From WRAV01 sp050950205 (GTDB lineage Bacteria; Bacillota; Clostridia; Oscillospirales; Ruminococcaceae), in assembly GCA_050950205.1 (NCBI GenBank), contig JBMNHF010000018.1, positions 1 to 64,000 on the forward strand: DNA of 64,000 nucleotides, read 5' to 3'. Positions 1-12,395 of this stretch are shown here, piece by piece (the stretch's first letter is position 1; every line of letters begins with the position of its first letter). The position numbers and the translations under genes were made by a program. The notes under the pieces are model-generated. The model searched no databases. It was not told the origin of the DNA and saw only the letters and a list, made by a program, of their open reading frames with translations.

Positions 1-596
1 TGCCGCGAATTTCTCCGGCTTGCACAGGGGCGTAATCGGGGTTGTCCCGGAAAAAGTCAAGGTTCTGATCAAGTCCCGGGCCCATCAAATTCTCGCCTAC
101 CCCTACGAAAGGAGCGAACGGCAGGCGGAAGGTGGCGCTTTCGCCGGGAGATAGATGAGAATACTGCATATCCATGGTGGCTGCAAGAGGCTGTACAGAG
201 GGGTTAGATCATCCAGTGTGACCTGCAGGCCATCCGGCACAATGTTGGAGCCGGATCCGCTGGTAAATACAATGGGAGTGGAAGCGTTGTTTGGTAATGG
301 TGACCTCAATATCCAGGATGTCACCGACGGTGTACTCCTCACGGTCCAGAGAAAGGTCGATGCTCACATTTGCATCCGAGAACTCGTGGCGACCCGCTCG
401 ATTGTCCAGCTCGACGATAGAACTTTCGTCTTGAGGAAGAGAGGGTGACGGGCTCAGTTCGGTACCGGCACCGGCCGTACCGGGAGTTCCGCCGGGCAGA
501 GGGCTGACATCGTTGTTGCGGTTTCGGTTTGCAGGCTGTCATGCCGACCATCAGCAGAAGAGTCAACAAAACCGCAAGCATTTTCCTAGCATTCAT
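1..596 (-). pseudogene. Frameshifted secreted lipoprotein gene, 3' end outside window
   Basis: On the minus strand an ATG at 596, preceded by GGAGAA, opens a classic lipoprotein signal peptide ending in the lipobox LMVGMTAC. The good reading frame then moves three times: near 515, near 290 and near 176. Pieced together, the segments read as a Ser/Pro/Gly-rich linker, an extracellular beta-type domain (motif VGDILDIEVTITK) and a stretch with LSPGESATFRLPF, typical of CARDB/Ig-like surface domains. Read straight, the protein stops at 339. Either the gene is dead or this end of the assembly carries several indel errors. No function can be assigned beyond cell-surface lipoprotein. The 3' end lies to the left of the window. 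Confidence 0.6.
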
Positions 597-1104
597 ATTC
601 TGTTCTCCATTCATCATGAATTTCGGGTTGTGCGGCTCCTGAAACCGCAGCCATGTCCCCGTTGTCTGCGCTGCCTTGCAAAGAAGATTCCGCAAATGAT
701 ACTTGGGTTAAACCAGCATTTCTGCTAAGCGAGAATCTTTTTGAGGCTGCAACACTGTTATGGTAACCAGTTCCTACGCTAATCTTGCAGGGAAAAAAGT
801 TTTGATTTCAATTGTCAGCAAAAATTAACCAATTTCTCTCTGCCATAAAAAAGACTGGCAAATTTTTGGTAACAATTTTGAATTTATATGCTAGAATTTA
901 TGGCCATTTTTTAATCAAAATCTCAATATTAACAGAGTTTACAAAGTGTTTTTTATCCCGTTGTTTGAGCACCCTGAAAAATGGGCAATCTACTAGTTAC
1001 CAGGCCAAATTTCCTCCTGTTCCAAATAGGTCATTTTAGAATGATGGCTTACCTTAAGAGAAATATTCGGCTGATACCGTAAAACAAGTTGGATATCCAA
1101 AATT

Positions 1105-1141
1105 AAAAAGCAGCCTATACAAATGCAAGGCCCGCTTTTTT
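1105..1141 (+). terminator. Possible imperfect terminator upstream of the rpoB promoter
   Basis: AAAAAGCAGCC and GGCCCGCTTTTTT can form an imperfect hairpin with an A-rich 5' flank and a T-run. There is no plus-strand gene upstream for it to serve, so it may only insulate rpoB from read-through. Confidence 0.3.
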
Positions 1142-1159
1142 GTGCAATAAACAAATAAA

Positions 1160-1188
1160 GTCAATATCTTTTGGAAAAAGATATTGAC
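1160..1188. promoter_or_regulatory. Perfect 13-bp inverted repeat overlapping the rpoB -35 box
   Basis: GTCAATATCTTTT (1160-1172) and AAAAGATATTGAC (1176-1188) are exact reverse complements separated by GGA. The right arm covers most of the TTGACA -35 box at 1184-1189. No T-run follows, so it is not a simple terminator. The placement suits an operator, but no regulator is identified. Confidence 0.6.
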
Positions 1189-1212
1189 ATCTGGGTATTG
1201 TTATAATATAAT
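1184..1212 (+). promoter_or_regulatory. Consensus sigma-A promoter of rpoBC
   Basis: TTGACA (1184-1189), a spacer of exactly 17 bp, and TATAAT (1207-1212): a perfect housekeeping promoter. Transcription would start near 1219 and give a leader of about 240 nt before rpoB. Confidence 0.85.
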
Positions 1213-1455
1213 ATTATATTGTATCAAAACGGCTATTTTCTTACCTAATTCAGTATTATAGCATATGATTATATCGATTGCAACCCCTATTTTTGATGGG
1301 AAGCCACAAAATGGGAGATGATGGTTTTTGTCAGTTAAATAGCAAGTTTAATAATGAGCGATACCCGATCAGGGCGGATATCTGCCAAAACACAGCGCCG
1401 TAAGTGCTTCAATTATCTCGCTGCGCATAGATTCAGAAATGGAGAGGATAAGCCT

Positions 1456-4400
1456 ATGGTAAAAGTAAAGCCGGTGCAACTGGGGAACAATGTCCGGATG
1501 AGCTTCGCAAAGATCAACGAGGTTCTGGATATGCCCAACCTTATTGAGGTGCAGAAGAACTCCTATCGCTGGTTCCTTGAGGAAGGGCTCAAGGAGGTGT
1601 TCCGGGACATTTCAGCCATTACGGACTACCAGGGCAATCTGGTTTTAGATTTCATCGATTATCGTATGGACAAAGAGCCCAAATATTCCATCGAAGAGTG
1701 CAAGGAGCGGGATACCACATACGCAGCGCCGCTGCGGGTACGAGCCAGCCTTTATAATAAAGAAACCGGAGAAGTGAAGGAGCAGGATATCTTTTTGGGA
1801 GATTTCCCGCTGATGACCGATAGCGGAACCTTCATTATTAACGGAGCCGAGCGGGTTATTGTCTCCCAGCTGGTTCGCTCTCCCGGTGTTTACTACGCCC
1901 TTTCCCGGGACAAGGCCGGTAAAGCGCTGTATTCTTCCACCATCATCCCCAACCGGGGCGCATGGCTGGAATACGAAACCGATTCCAATGATATTGTTTA
2001 CGTTCGCATTGATAAAAACCGCAAGTTGCCTGTCACCACCTTTGTGCGGGCGCTGGGACTTTCCAGCAATGAGATGATTGAGGATTTCTTTGGAGAGGAC
2101 ATCCTCCTCAAGGCCACTTTGGACAAAGACGCCACCCGCAACACCGAGGAAGGACTGCTGGAAGTTTACCGCAAGCTGCGCCCCGGTGAACCCCCCACGG
2201 TGGACAGTGCCCAAACTCATATCAACAACTTGTTTTTCGATTCCCGCCGCTACGATCTGAGCCGGGTGGGGCGCTACAAGTACAACAAGAAGCTGGCCCT
2301 TGCGGACCGGCTGGTTGGTCATGTTCTGGCGCGGCCGGTCATCGCTCCCATGACAGGAGAGGTGCTGGCGGATGCCGGACAGGCACTGACAAGGCCGCAG
2401 GCCGAAGCCATCGAGCGGGCCGGCGTGGACAGCGTGTTTTTACAGGTAGAAGAAATTGAAGTCAAGGTTATTTCCAACGGTATGGTGGATATCCATGACT
2501 TTGTAGATTTTGACTGCACCGAGTTGGGCGTCAACGAAAAGGTGCGTTTTGTGGTGCTCCGGGAAATCCTGGAAGCTGCCCAAGAAGAAGAGGAGCTCCG
2601 CCAGATGATTCGGGAGCGCCAGGACGATCTCATCCCCAAGCACATCATTAAGGACGATATCTTTGCCTCCATCAACTATTTGTTGGGTCTGAGCAAAGGA
2701 ATTGGCCACATCGACGATATCGACCATCTGGGCAATCGGCGGATTCGCTCGGTGGGTGAGCTGCTGCAGAATCAGTTCCGCATCGGCTTTTCCCGGATGG
2801 AGCGGGTGATTCGGGAGCGGATGACCACTCAGAGCCAAGATATGGACATTATGACCCCTCAGGCTCTGATCAACATTCGGCCTGTGATGGCCGCGATCAA
2901 GGAATTCTTTGGTTCCTCCCCCTTGAGTCAGTTTATGGATCAGACCAACCCTCTGGCCGAGTTGACCCACAAGCGTCGTCTTTCTGCCCTTGGCCCCGGA
3001 GGACTGAGCCGGGATCGCGCCTCCTTTGAGGTTCGGGACGTTCACTACAGCCACTACGGCCGGATGTGTCCCATCGAGACGCCGGAAGGCCCCAACATCG
3101 GCCTGATCTCCTATCTTGCCACCTTTGCCCGCATCAACGAGTACGGCTTTATCGAGGCCCCTTACCGCCGGGTAGATAAAGAAACCGGCAAGGTTTTGGA
3201 CGAAGTGGTCTATATGACCGCCGATGTGGAAGACAATTACATTGTGGCTCAGGCCAATGAGCCTTTGGATGAAGAGGGCCGCTTTGCCGACAAGCGGGTC
3301 ACCGTCCGCTTCCGGGATGCCATTTTGGAAGTTCCCGCCGACCGGGTGGACTTTATGGACGTTTCCCCCAAAATGGTAGTTTCCGTTGCCACCGCTATGA
3401 TTCCCTTCCTGGAAAACGACGACGCCAACCGGGCGCTGATGGGTTCCAACATGCAGCGTCAGGCAGTGCCTCTCCTTCGGCCGGAAAGCCCCATTATAGG
3501 TACCGGTATGGAGTACAAGGCCGCCATGGACTCCGGGGTGGTGGTGATCAGCCAAACCGAAGGCACCGTGGTGAAGGTCAGTGCCCGGGAAATTCAGATA
3601 CGGGACAATCTGGGCCGGGTAGAAAGCTACCAGCTCACCAAGTTTATGCGATCCAACCAGGGCACCTGCATTAACCAGCGCCCCATTGTGGACGTAGGGG
3701 ATGAAGTCAAAGTGGGGGATGTCATTGCAGATGGCCCCGCCACCGATAACTGCGAAATCGCTCTGGGCAAAAACGTTTTGGTAGGCTTTATGACCTGGGA
3801 GGGCTACAACTACGAGGACGCTATCCTGATTAACGAGCGCCTGCTACGGGACGATCTGTTTACCTCCATCCACATTGAAGAATATGAAGTGGAAGCCCGG
3901 GACACCAAACTGGGGCCGGAGGAAATCACCCGGGATATTCCCAACGTCGGTGAAGATGTTCTGCGGGAACTGGACGAAAGAGGCATCATCCGGGTAGGTG
4001 CCGAGGTGCGGTCGGGCGATATTCTCGTCGGCAAGGTGACTCCAAAGGGAGAAACCGAGCTGAATGCCGAGGAGCGTCTGCTTCGAGCCATCTTTGGCGA
4101 AAAGGCCCGAGAGGTTCGGGACACCTCCCTGCGGGTACCCCACGGCGAATACGGTATTGTTGTGGATGTTAAAGTGTTTACTCGGGAAAACTCCGATGAG
4201 CTTGCCCCCGGCGTTAATATGGTGGTGCGCTGCTATATCGCTCAAAAGCGCAAGATTTCGGTGGGCGACAAGATGGCCGGGCGCCACGGCAACAAGGGTG
4301 TCGTATCCCGGGTTCTGCCCCAGGAGGATATGCCTTATCTGCCCGACGGCACTCCGTTGGACATCGTTCTCAACCCACTGGGTGTACCCAGCCGAATGAA

Positions 4401-5163
4401 TATCGGACAGGTGCTGGAAGTCCACTTAGGGTGGGCCGCCAAGAAGCTGGGCTGGAAGATTATGACCCCTGTCTTTGACGGCGCCAACGAGTACGATATT
4501 ATGAACACTCTGGAGCAGGCAGGATTGCCTCGGGACGGCAAATCCATCGTCTATGACGGGCGCACCGGAAAACCTTTTGACAATCCCGTCACCGTGGGCT
4601 ATATGTATTTCCTGAAACTTCACCATCTGGTAGACGATAAGATTCACGCCCGCTCCACCGGTCCCTACTCTCTGGTGACCCAGCAGCCTCTGGGCGGTAA
4701 GGCCCAATTTGGCGGCCAGCGCTTCGGCGAAATGGAAGTTTGGGCACTGGAAGCTTACGGCGCCGCCTATACCCTTCAGGAGATTCTTACCGTTAAATCC
4801 GACGATATTGTGGGCCGTGTCAAGACCTATGAATCCATCATCAAGGGTCAGAACGTTCCCAAGCCCGGTATACCCGAGTCCTTTAAGGTTTTGATCAAAG
4901 AGTTGCAGTCTCTGTGTCTGGATGTGAAGGTGCTGGATGGAGATAACAATGAAATCGATCTCAAACAGAGTTTTGACGACGATAACATGGGCCTTTCCAT
5001 CAAAGAGGATGAGCTGTTTGAAAACGTGGAGGTAGAAGTGGAGTCCGAGCTGGAAAGCGGGGGCTTTGATGTGGAGCAGCCCGATCTGGATGAATCGGAT
5101 GACGATCTGTTGGGGATGAATGATGACGATATCTTCAACCTGGACGGAGACGATGAGGCGTAA
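1456..5163 (+). CDS. rpoB: DNA-directed RNA polymerase subunit beta
   Basis: Catalytic beta subunit of RNA polymerase, 1235 residues, intact. The start at 1456 follows GGAGAGG and gives MVKVKPVQLGNNVRMSFAK, a plausible family N-terminus; an upstream in-frame ATG at 1354 has no ribosome-binding site. The rifampicin pocket is visible as GSSPLSQFMDQTNPL followed by THKRRLSALGPGGL. The residues equivalent to E. coli D516, H526 and S531 are all wild type, so rifampicin sensitivity is predicted. Other landmarks are the region after the Rif pocket, CPIETPEGPNIGLI, and the C-terminal domain GGKAQFGGQRFGEMEVWALE. The last 60 or so residues are a very acidic tail. It is transcribed from its own promoter, with rpoC 96 bp downstream. 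Confidence 0.98.
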   Translation: MVKVKPVQLGNNVRMSFAKINEVLDMPNLIEVQKNSYRWFLEEGLKEVFRDISAITDYQGNLVLDFIDYRMDKEPKYSIEECKERDTTYAAPLRVRASLYNKETGEVKEQDIFLGDFPLMTDSGTFIINGAERVIVSQLVRSPGVYYALSRDKAGKALYSSTIIPNRGAWLEYETDSNDIVYVRIDKNRKLPVTTFVRALGLSSNEMIEDFFGEDILLKATLDKDATRNTEEGLLEVYRKLRPGEPPTVDSAQTHINNLFFDSRRYDLSRVGRYKYNKKLALADRLVGHVLARPVIAPMTGEVLADAGQALTRPQAEAIERAGVDSVFLQVEEIEVKVISNGMVDIHDFVDFDCTELGVNEKVRFVVLREILEAAQEEEELRQMIRERQDDLIPKHIIKDDIFASINYLLGLSKGIGHIDDIDHLGNRRIRSVGELLQNQFRIGFSRMERVIRERMTTQSQDMDIMTPQALINIRPVMAAIKEFFGSSPLSQFMDQTNPLAELTHKRRLSALGPGGLSRDRASFEVRDVHYSHYGRMCPIETPEGPNIGLISYLATFARINEYGFIEAPYRRVDKETGKVLDEVVYMTADVEDNYIVAQANEPLDEEGRFADKRVTVRFRDAILEVPADRVDFMDVSPKMVVSVATAMIPFLENDDANRALMGSNMQRQAVPLLRPESPIIGTGMEYKAAMDSGVVVISQTEGTVVKVSAREIQIRDNLGRVESYQLTKFMRSNQGTCINQRPIVDVGDEVKVGDVIADGPATDNCEIALGKNVLVGFMTWEGYNYEDAILINERLLRDDLFTSIHIEEYEVEARDTKLGPEEITRDIPNVGEDVLRELDERGIIRVGAEVRSGDILVGKVTPKGETELNAEERLLRAIFGEKAREVRDTSLRVPHGEYGIVVDVKVFTRENSDELAPGVNMVVRCYIAQKRKISVGDKMAGRHGNKGVVSRVLPQEDMPYLPDGTPLDIVLNPLGVPSRMNIGQVLEVHLGWAAKKLGWKIMTPVFDGANEYDIMNTLEQAGLPRDGKSIVYDGRTGKPFDNPVTVGYMYFLKLHHLVDDKIHARSTGPYSLVTQQPLGGKAQFGGQRFGEMEVWALEAYGAAYTLQEILTVKSDDIVGRVKTYESIIKGQNVPKPGIPESFKVLIKELQSLCLDVKVLDGDNNEIDLKQSFDDDNMGLSIKEDELFENVEVEVESELESGGFDVEQPDLDESDDDLLGMNDDDIFNLDGDDEA

Positions 5164-5259
5164 AGCAAAACAGCTTTACAAGTCTTCTGCCGCTAAATTA
5201 TAGATGCTGCGCCTGCCTGGAACGGGGTTGGGCAGGCTGAATAGAAAGTAGGGGTTTGA

Positions 5260-8880
<3,621 letters not shown>

Positions 8881-8935
8881 GCAGCAAAAATAGGGGTCCG
8901 CTGTGTATGATTCCAGGGAATTCGTAAAAAATAGA

Positions 8936-8965
8936 TTGACAAAGCCCATCAGATGATGATAGAAT
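8936..8965 (+). promoter_or_regulatory. Sigma-A promoter of the str operon
   Basis: TTGACA (8936-8941), an 18-bp spacer and TAGAAT (8960-8965), about 100 bases upstream of rpsL. The operon can therefore be expressed independently of rpoBC. Confidence 0.7.
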
Positions 8966-9071
8966 CAATCGTTGGGCAGATAGTTACCTTAGACTATCGC
9001 ACTTGATCCTATTTGGTATTGAAGATGCTCAGCATCTTTCAATAAAAAATACTGTCAGAAGGAGGTGCCAC

Positions 9072-9491
9072 ATGCCGACCTTTAACCAGCTGGTGCGTAA
9101 AGGCAGAGAGGTTACCGAGTACAAGTCTCATTCTCCCGCGCTGCTCAAAGGACTTAACTCCAAAAAGCGGGTGATGACCGATCACAACTCCCCTCAAAAG
9201 CGGGGCGTTTGCACGGCGATTCGTACTGCTACACCCAAGAAGCCCAACTCTGCTCTGCGCAAAATCGCCCGTGTCAAGCTCAGCAACCAAATCGAGGTTA
9301 CCGCTTACATTCCGGGTGAGGGACACAACCTGCAGGAACACAGCGTAGTGCTGATCCGCGGCGGACGTGTCAAGGACCTGCCGGGCTGCCGCTACCATAT
9401 TATTCGCGGCACATTGGACGCTCAGGGCGTTGCCAACCGCAAGCAGGCCAGATCCAAGTATGGAACCAAGCGGCCCAAGGCCGGAAAGTAA
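9072..9491 (+). CDS. rpsL: 30S ribosomal protein S12
   Basis: Ribosomal protein S12, 139 residues, part of the decoding centre of the small subunit. The ATG at 9072 follows a perfect GGAGG (9061-9065) and gives MPTFNQLVRKGRE. Conserved loops TPKKPNSALRK and GGRVKDLPGCRYH are wild type at the lysines whose mutation gives streptomycin resistance, so sensitivity is expected. The short insertion around KGLNSKKRVMTDHNSPQ is the usual Gram-positive form. First gene of rpsL-rpsG-fusA-tuf. Confidence 0.98.
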   Translation: MPTFNQLVRKGREVTEYKSHSPALLKGLNSKKRVMTDHNSPQKRGVCTAIRTATPKKPNSALRKIARVKLSNQIEVTAYIPGEGHNLQEHSVVLIRGGRVKDLPGCRYHIIRGTLDAQGVANRKQARSKYGTKRPKAGK

Positions 9492-9520
9492 GAAAATCCC
9501 GACTGTTAACAGGAATAAAA

Positions 9521-9561
9521 GCCAAGACGGCTGTAACATATAGATGATGCTCTGTCTTGGC
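9521..9561 (+). promoter_or_regulatory. Hairpin in the rpsL-rpsG intercistronic region
   Basis: GCCAAGAC (9521-9528) and GTCTTGGC (9554-9561) form an 8-bp stem closing a 25-nt loop in the 135-nt spacer. In E. coli, S7 represses translation by binding this intercistronic region. Whether this unrelated-looking hairpin does the same is inference. Confidence 0.4.
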
Positions 9562-9626
9562 CCACGGGAGTTTTGACGCTTTCGAGTACCGTTGAATTCA
9601 TTCTTATTATGAAGGAGGGAAGCGAA

Positions 9627-10097
9627 GTGCCAAGAAGGGGTAACGTAGCAAAGCGCGATGTTTTGCCGGATCCGCTTTACAACTCAAAGCTGGTAACCCG
9701 TCTGATCAATTCCATTATGCTGGATGGCAAGAAGGGAACAGCCCAGAAAATTGTGTACGGCGCGTTCGACATTGTCCGGGAAAAAACCGGCAAGGATCCG
9801 CTGGAAGCCTTTGAGCAAGCGATGGAAAACATCATGCCTGTCCTGGAGGTTAAGGCTCGCCGTGTAGGCGGTGCCACCTATCAGGTACCCACAGAGGTCC
9901 GGCCCGAAAGACGCCAGACCCTTGGACTGCGCTGGCTGACAAATTACGCGCGCGCAAGAGGCGAAAAGACCATGAAAGAACGCCTCGCAGGCGAACTGAT
10001 GGACGCTCTGAACGGAGTCGGTGGAGCCTGCAAAAAACGGGACGACACCCACAAAATGGCAGAAGCCAACCGTGCGTTCGCCCATTATCGTTGGTAG
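9627..10097 (+). CDS. rpsG: 30S ribosomal protein S7
   Basis: Ribosomal protein S7, a primary 16S rRNA binder that nucleates assembly of the small-subunit head. The GTG start at 9627 follows GGAGGGA and gives MPRRGNVAKRDVLPDP, the exact family N-terminus, with the standard length of 156 residues. The open frame extends upstream to 9573, but those residues are not S7-like. Conserved segments include ARRVGGATYQVPTEVRPERR and the C-terminal AEANRAFAHYRW. Second gene of the str operon. Confidence 0.97.
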   Translation: MPRRGNVAKRDVLPDPLYNSKLVTRLINSIMLDGKKGTAQKIVYGAFDIVREKTGKDPLEAFEQAMENIMPVLEVKARRVGGATYQVPTEVRPERRQTLGLRWLTNYARARGEKTMKERLAGELMDALNGVGGACKKRDDTHKMAEANRAFAHYRW

Positions 10098-10100
10098 CTG

Positions 10101-10194
10101 GTTGCTAGTTGTTAGTAGTTAGTAGCTGTCATGTCACTACTGGAAACTAATCGCCTACTAACAACCAATTACTAACAACTATTAACTAACTAGG
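10101..10194. repeat. TTAGTAG-type short repeats with inverted copies between rpsG and fusA
   Basis: The rpsG-fusA spacer consists almost wholly of short TTAGTAG/TTGTTAG-like units on the left and their complements (ACTAAC, CTAACAAC) on the right. One perfect 11-bp pair is GTTGTTAGTAG (10108-10118) with CTACTAACAAC (10155-10165), so the transcript could fold into a long imperfect hairpin ahead of the fusA ribosome-binding site AGGAG. The unit length is too short and irregular for a CRISPR array. Confidence 0.55.
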
Positions 10195-10202
10195 AGTGCA
10201 CC

Positions 10203-12281
10203 ATGTCAAGAGAAGTCCCATTAGAGCTTACCCGAAATATAGGCATTATGGCCCATATCGACGCAGGTAAGACCACAACCTCTGAACGAATTTTATATTA
10301 CACCGGTCGTGTGCATAAGCTGGGCGAAACCCACGAAGGCGCCGCTACCATGGACTGGATGGAGCAGGAACAGGAGCGTGGTATTACCATCACCTCTGCT
10401 GCCACCACTGCCTTCTGGAAAGGTCATCGCATTAACATCATCGACACCCCCGGCCACGTGGACTTTACCGTAGAGGTAGAGCGTTCTCTGCGTGTGTTGG
10501 ACGGTTCCGTTACTGTGTTCTGTGCCAAAGGCGGCGTAGAACCCCAGTCGGAAACCGTGTGGCGGCAGGCGGATAAGTACCATGTGCCCCGTATGGCTTA
10601 CATCAATAAGATGGACATTATGGGCGCCGACTTTTTCCGCGTTGTGGGTATGATGCATGACCGCCTGAAATGCAACGCCGTACCGATTCAGCTGCCCATC
10701 GGAGCCGAGGAAACCTTTAAAGGAATCATCGATCTGGTAGAGATGAAAGCCTATGTCTATTACGACGACCTGGGCAAGGACATCCGGGTAGAGGAAATTC
10801 CCGCCGACCTTTTAGAGCTGGCACAGGAATACCATGCCAAGCTGATGGAGGCGGTGGCCGAGCAGGACGACGAACTGATGGAGCGGTACCTCTCCGGAGA
10901 AGAAGAACTTCCCGTTAATGATGTAAAGCGTGCCATTCGTGCGGCTACTCTGGCCAACAAAATGGTTCCTGTCTGCTGCGGAACGTCCTACAAAAACAAG
11001 GGTGTGCAAAAGCTGCTGGATGCCATCGTGGATTATATGCCCGCTCCCACCGATGTTGCGGACATTACGGGTGTCAATCCCAGAACCGAGGAAGAAGAGA
11101 CCCGTCCTTCCAGCGATGATGCTCCCTTTGCGGCTTTGGCGTTTAAAATTGCCACCGACCCCTTTGTGGGCAAGCTGTGCTTCTTCAGAGTTTATTCCGG
11201 CTCTGTCAATGCCGGTTCTGCGGTGTACAATGCCAACAAGGACAACAATGAACGGATGGGGCGCATTGTTCAGATGCACGCCAATCACCGCCAGGATCTT
11301 GAGACCTGCTATGCCGGCGACATCGCCGCTGCTGTTGGCCTGAAGAATACCACCACCGGTGATACCTTGTGCGATGCCAAGCATCCCATCATTCTGGAGT
11401 CCATGGAGTTTCCCGAGCCTGTGATCCGGGTTGCCATTGAACCCAAGACCAAGGCTGGGCAGGAAAAGATGAGCATTGCCTTGCAGAAGCTGGCGGAGGA
11501 AGATCCTACCTTCCGCTTCTATACCGATCAGGAGACAGGGCAGACCATCATTGCCGGTATGGGTGAACTGCATCTCGAGATTATTGTCGACCGTCTGCTC
11601 CGGGAATTTAAGGTGGAGGCCAACGTGGGCAAACCTCAGGTAGCCTACAAAGAGACCATCCGCCGCAAGGCCGAAGTGGACACCAAATATGCCCGTCAGT
11701 CGGGCGGACGAGGCCAATATGGTCACGTCAAGCTGCGCATCGAGCCCAACGAGAGCGGCAAAGGCTATGAATTTAAAAGCGCCGTTGTGGGCGGCTCCAT
11801 TCCCAAGGAGTATATTGCCCCTATTGACCAGGGTGTTCAGGGGGCTATGCTGGCCGGTTGCGTGGCCGGGTATCCTGTCGTAGACGTGATTGTCACCGTC
11901 TTTGACGGTTCCTACCACGAGGTTGACTCCAGTGAAATGGCCTTTAAGATAGCTGGCTCCATGGCTTTTAAAGAGGCAATGGCAAAAGCCGATCCCTGCA
12001 TTCTGGAACCCATTATGAAGGTGACTGTCACCGTCCCCGAAGAGTATATGGGTGATGTCATAGGAGACTTAAACGCTCGCCGTGGACAGATTCAGGGTAT
12101 GATTGCAAGAAGCGGTGCACAGCAAATTGATGCGTTTGTGCCTTTGAGTGAAATGTTCGGGTATGCTACCGATATGCGCTCCAAAACCCAGGGACGTGGA
12201 CAGTATACCATGGAACCTTCTCACTACGTTGAAGTGCCTAAGAACATTGCCGAAGGCATCTCCAGCAAATCGGGAAGATAA
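10203..12281 (+). CDS. fusA: Elongation factor G
   Basis: Translocation GTPase EF-G, 692 residues. It catalyses tRNA-mRNA movement on the ribosome and, with recycling factor, subunit splitting. The ATG at 10203 follows AGGAG. G-motifs are AHIDAGKTT (P-loop), the switch I segment RGITITSAATT, DTPGH and NKMD. The later domains include SGGRGQYGHV, diagnostic of domain IV, and the C-terminal elongation-factor fold RGQIQGM. It is full length and intact. The repeat-rich spacer before it is the only odd feature. Confidence 0.98.
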   Translation: MSREVPLELTRNIGIMAHIDAGKTTTSERILYYTGRVHKLGETHEGAATMDWMEQEQERGITITSAATTAFWKGHRINIIDTPGHVDFTVEVERSLRVLDGSVTVFCAKGGVEPQSETVWRQADKYHVPRMAYINKMDIMGADFFRVVGMMHDRLKCNAVPIQLPIGAEETFKGIIDLVEMKAYVYYDDLGKDIRVEEIPADLLELAQEYHAKLMEAVAEQDDELMERYLSGEEELPVNDVKRAIRAATLANKMVPVCCGTSYKNKGVQKLLDAIVDYMPAPTDVADITGVNPRTEEEETRPSSDDAPFAALAFKIATDPFVGKLCFFRVYSGSVNAGSAVYNANKDNNERMGRIVQMHANHRQDLETCYAGDIAAAVGLKNTTTGDTLCDAKHPIILESMEFPEPVIRVAIEPKTKAGQEKMSIALQKLAEEDPTFRFYTDQETGQTIIAGMGELHLEIIVDRLLREFKVEANVGKPQVAYKETIRRKAEVDTKYARQSGGRGQYGHVKLRIEPNESGKGYEFKSAVVGGSIPKEYIAPIDQGVQGAMLAGCVAGYPVVDVIVTVFDGSYHEVDSSEMAFKIAGSMAFKEAMAKADPCILEPIMKVTVTVPEEYMGDVIGDLNARRGQIQGMIARSGAQQIDAFVPLSEMFGYATDMRSKTQGRGQYTMEPSHYVEVPKNIAEGISSKSGR

Positions 12282-12303
12282 ACCCCAGATTTCTGCAAAT
12301 TGC

Positions 12304-12332
12304 TTGCATTTTTAGTATGTACTTGCTACAAT
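12304..12332 (+). promoter_or_regulatory. Sigma-A promoter of tuf
   Basis: TTGCAT (12304-12309), 17 bp, TACAAT (12327-12332). This internal promoter can give tuf extra transcription over fusA, fitting the excess of EF-Tu needed by the cell. Confidence 0.65.
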
Positions 12333-12395
12333 AGCATAGTAATATTCGATGCGGCAGATCAAAGAATAATCCTGAAACAAAGGGAGGAATAATTA

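Larger units (their letters stand above)
597..1455. other. Long AT-rich intergenic region and rpoB 5' leader
   Basis: About 860 bases without a convincing gene. It is much more AT-rich than the flanking genes, and its short ORFs have neither ribosome-binding sites nor recognisable products. The right-hand part holds the rpoB promoter, an overlapping palindrome and a leader of roughly 240 nt. The in-frame extension upstream of rpoB (ATG at 1354) lacks a ribosome-binding site and family similarity. The genes usually found before rpoB, rplJ and rplL, are absent here. Between 600 and 1100 I see nothing beyond scattered A/T tracts. Confidence 0.6.

Noticed and set aside
812..1039. A 75-codon plus-strand ORF in the AT-rich left intergenic region
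   Set aside because: No ribosome-binding site, AT-driven composition, no recognisable motif.
10098..10202. CRISPR-like repeat array between rpsG and fusA
   Set aside because: Units are 7-11 bases, irregular and partly inverted, with no unique spacers and no cas genes.
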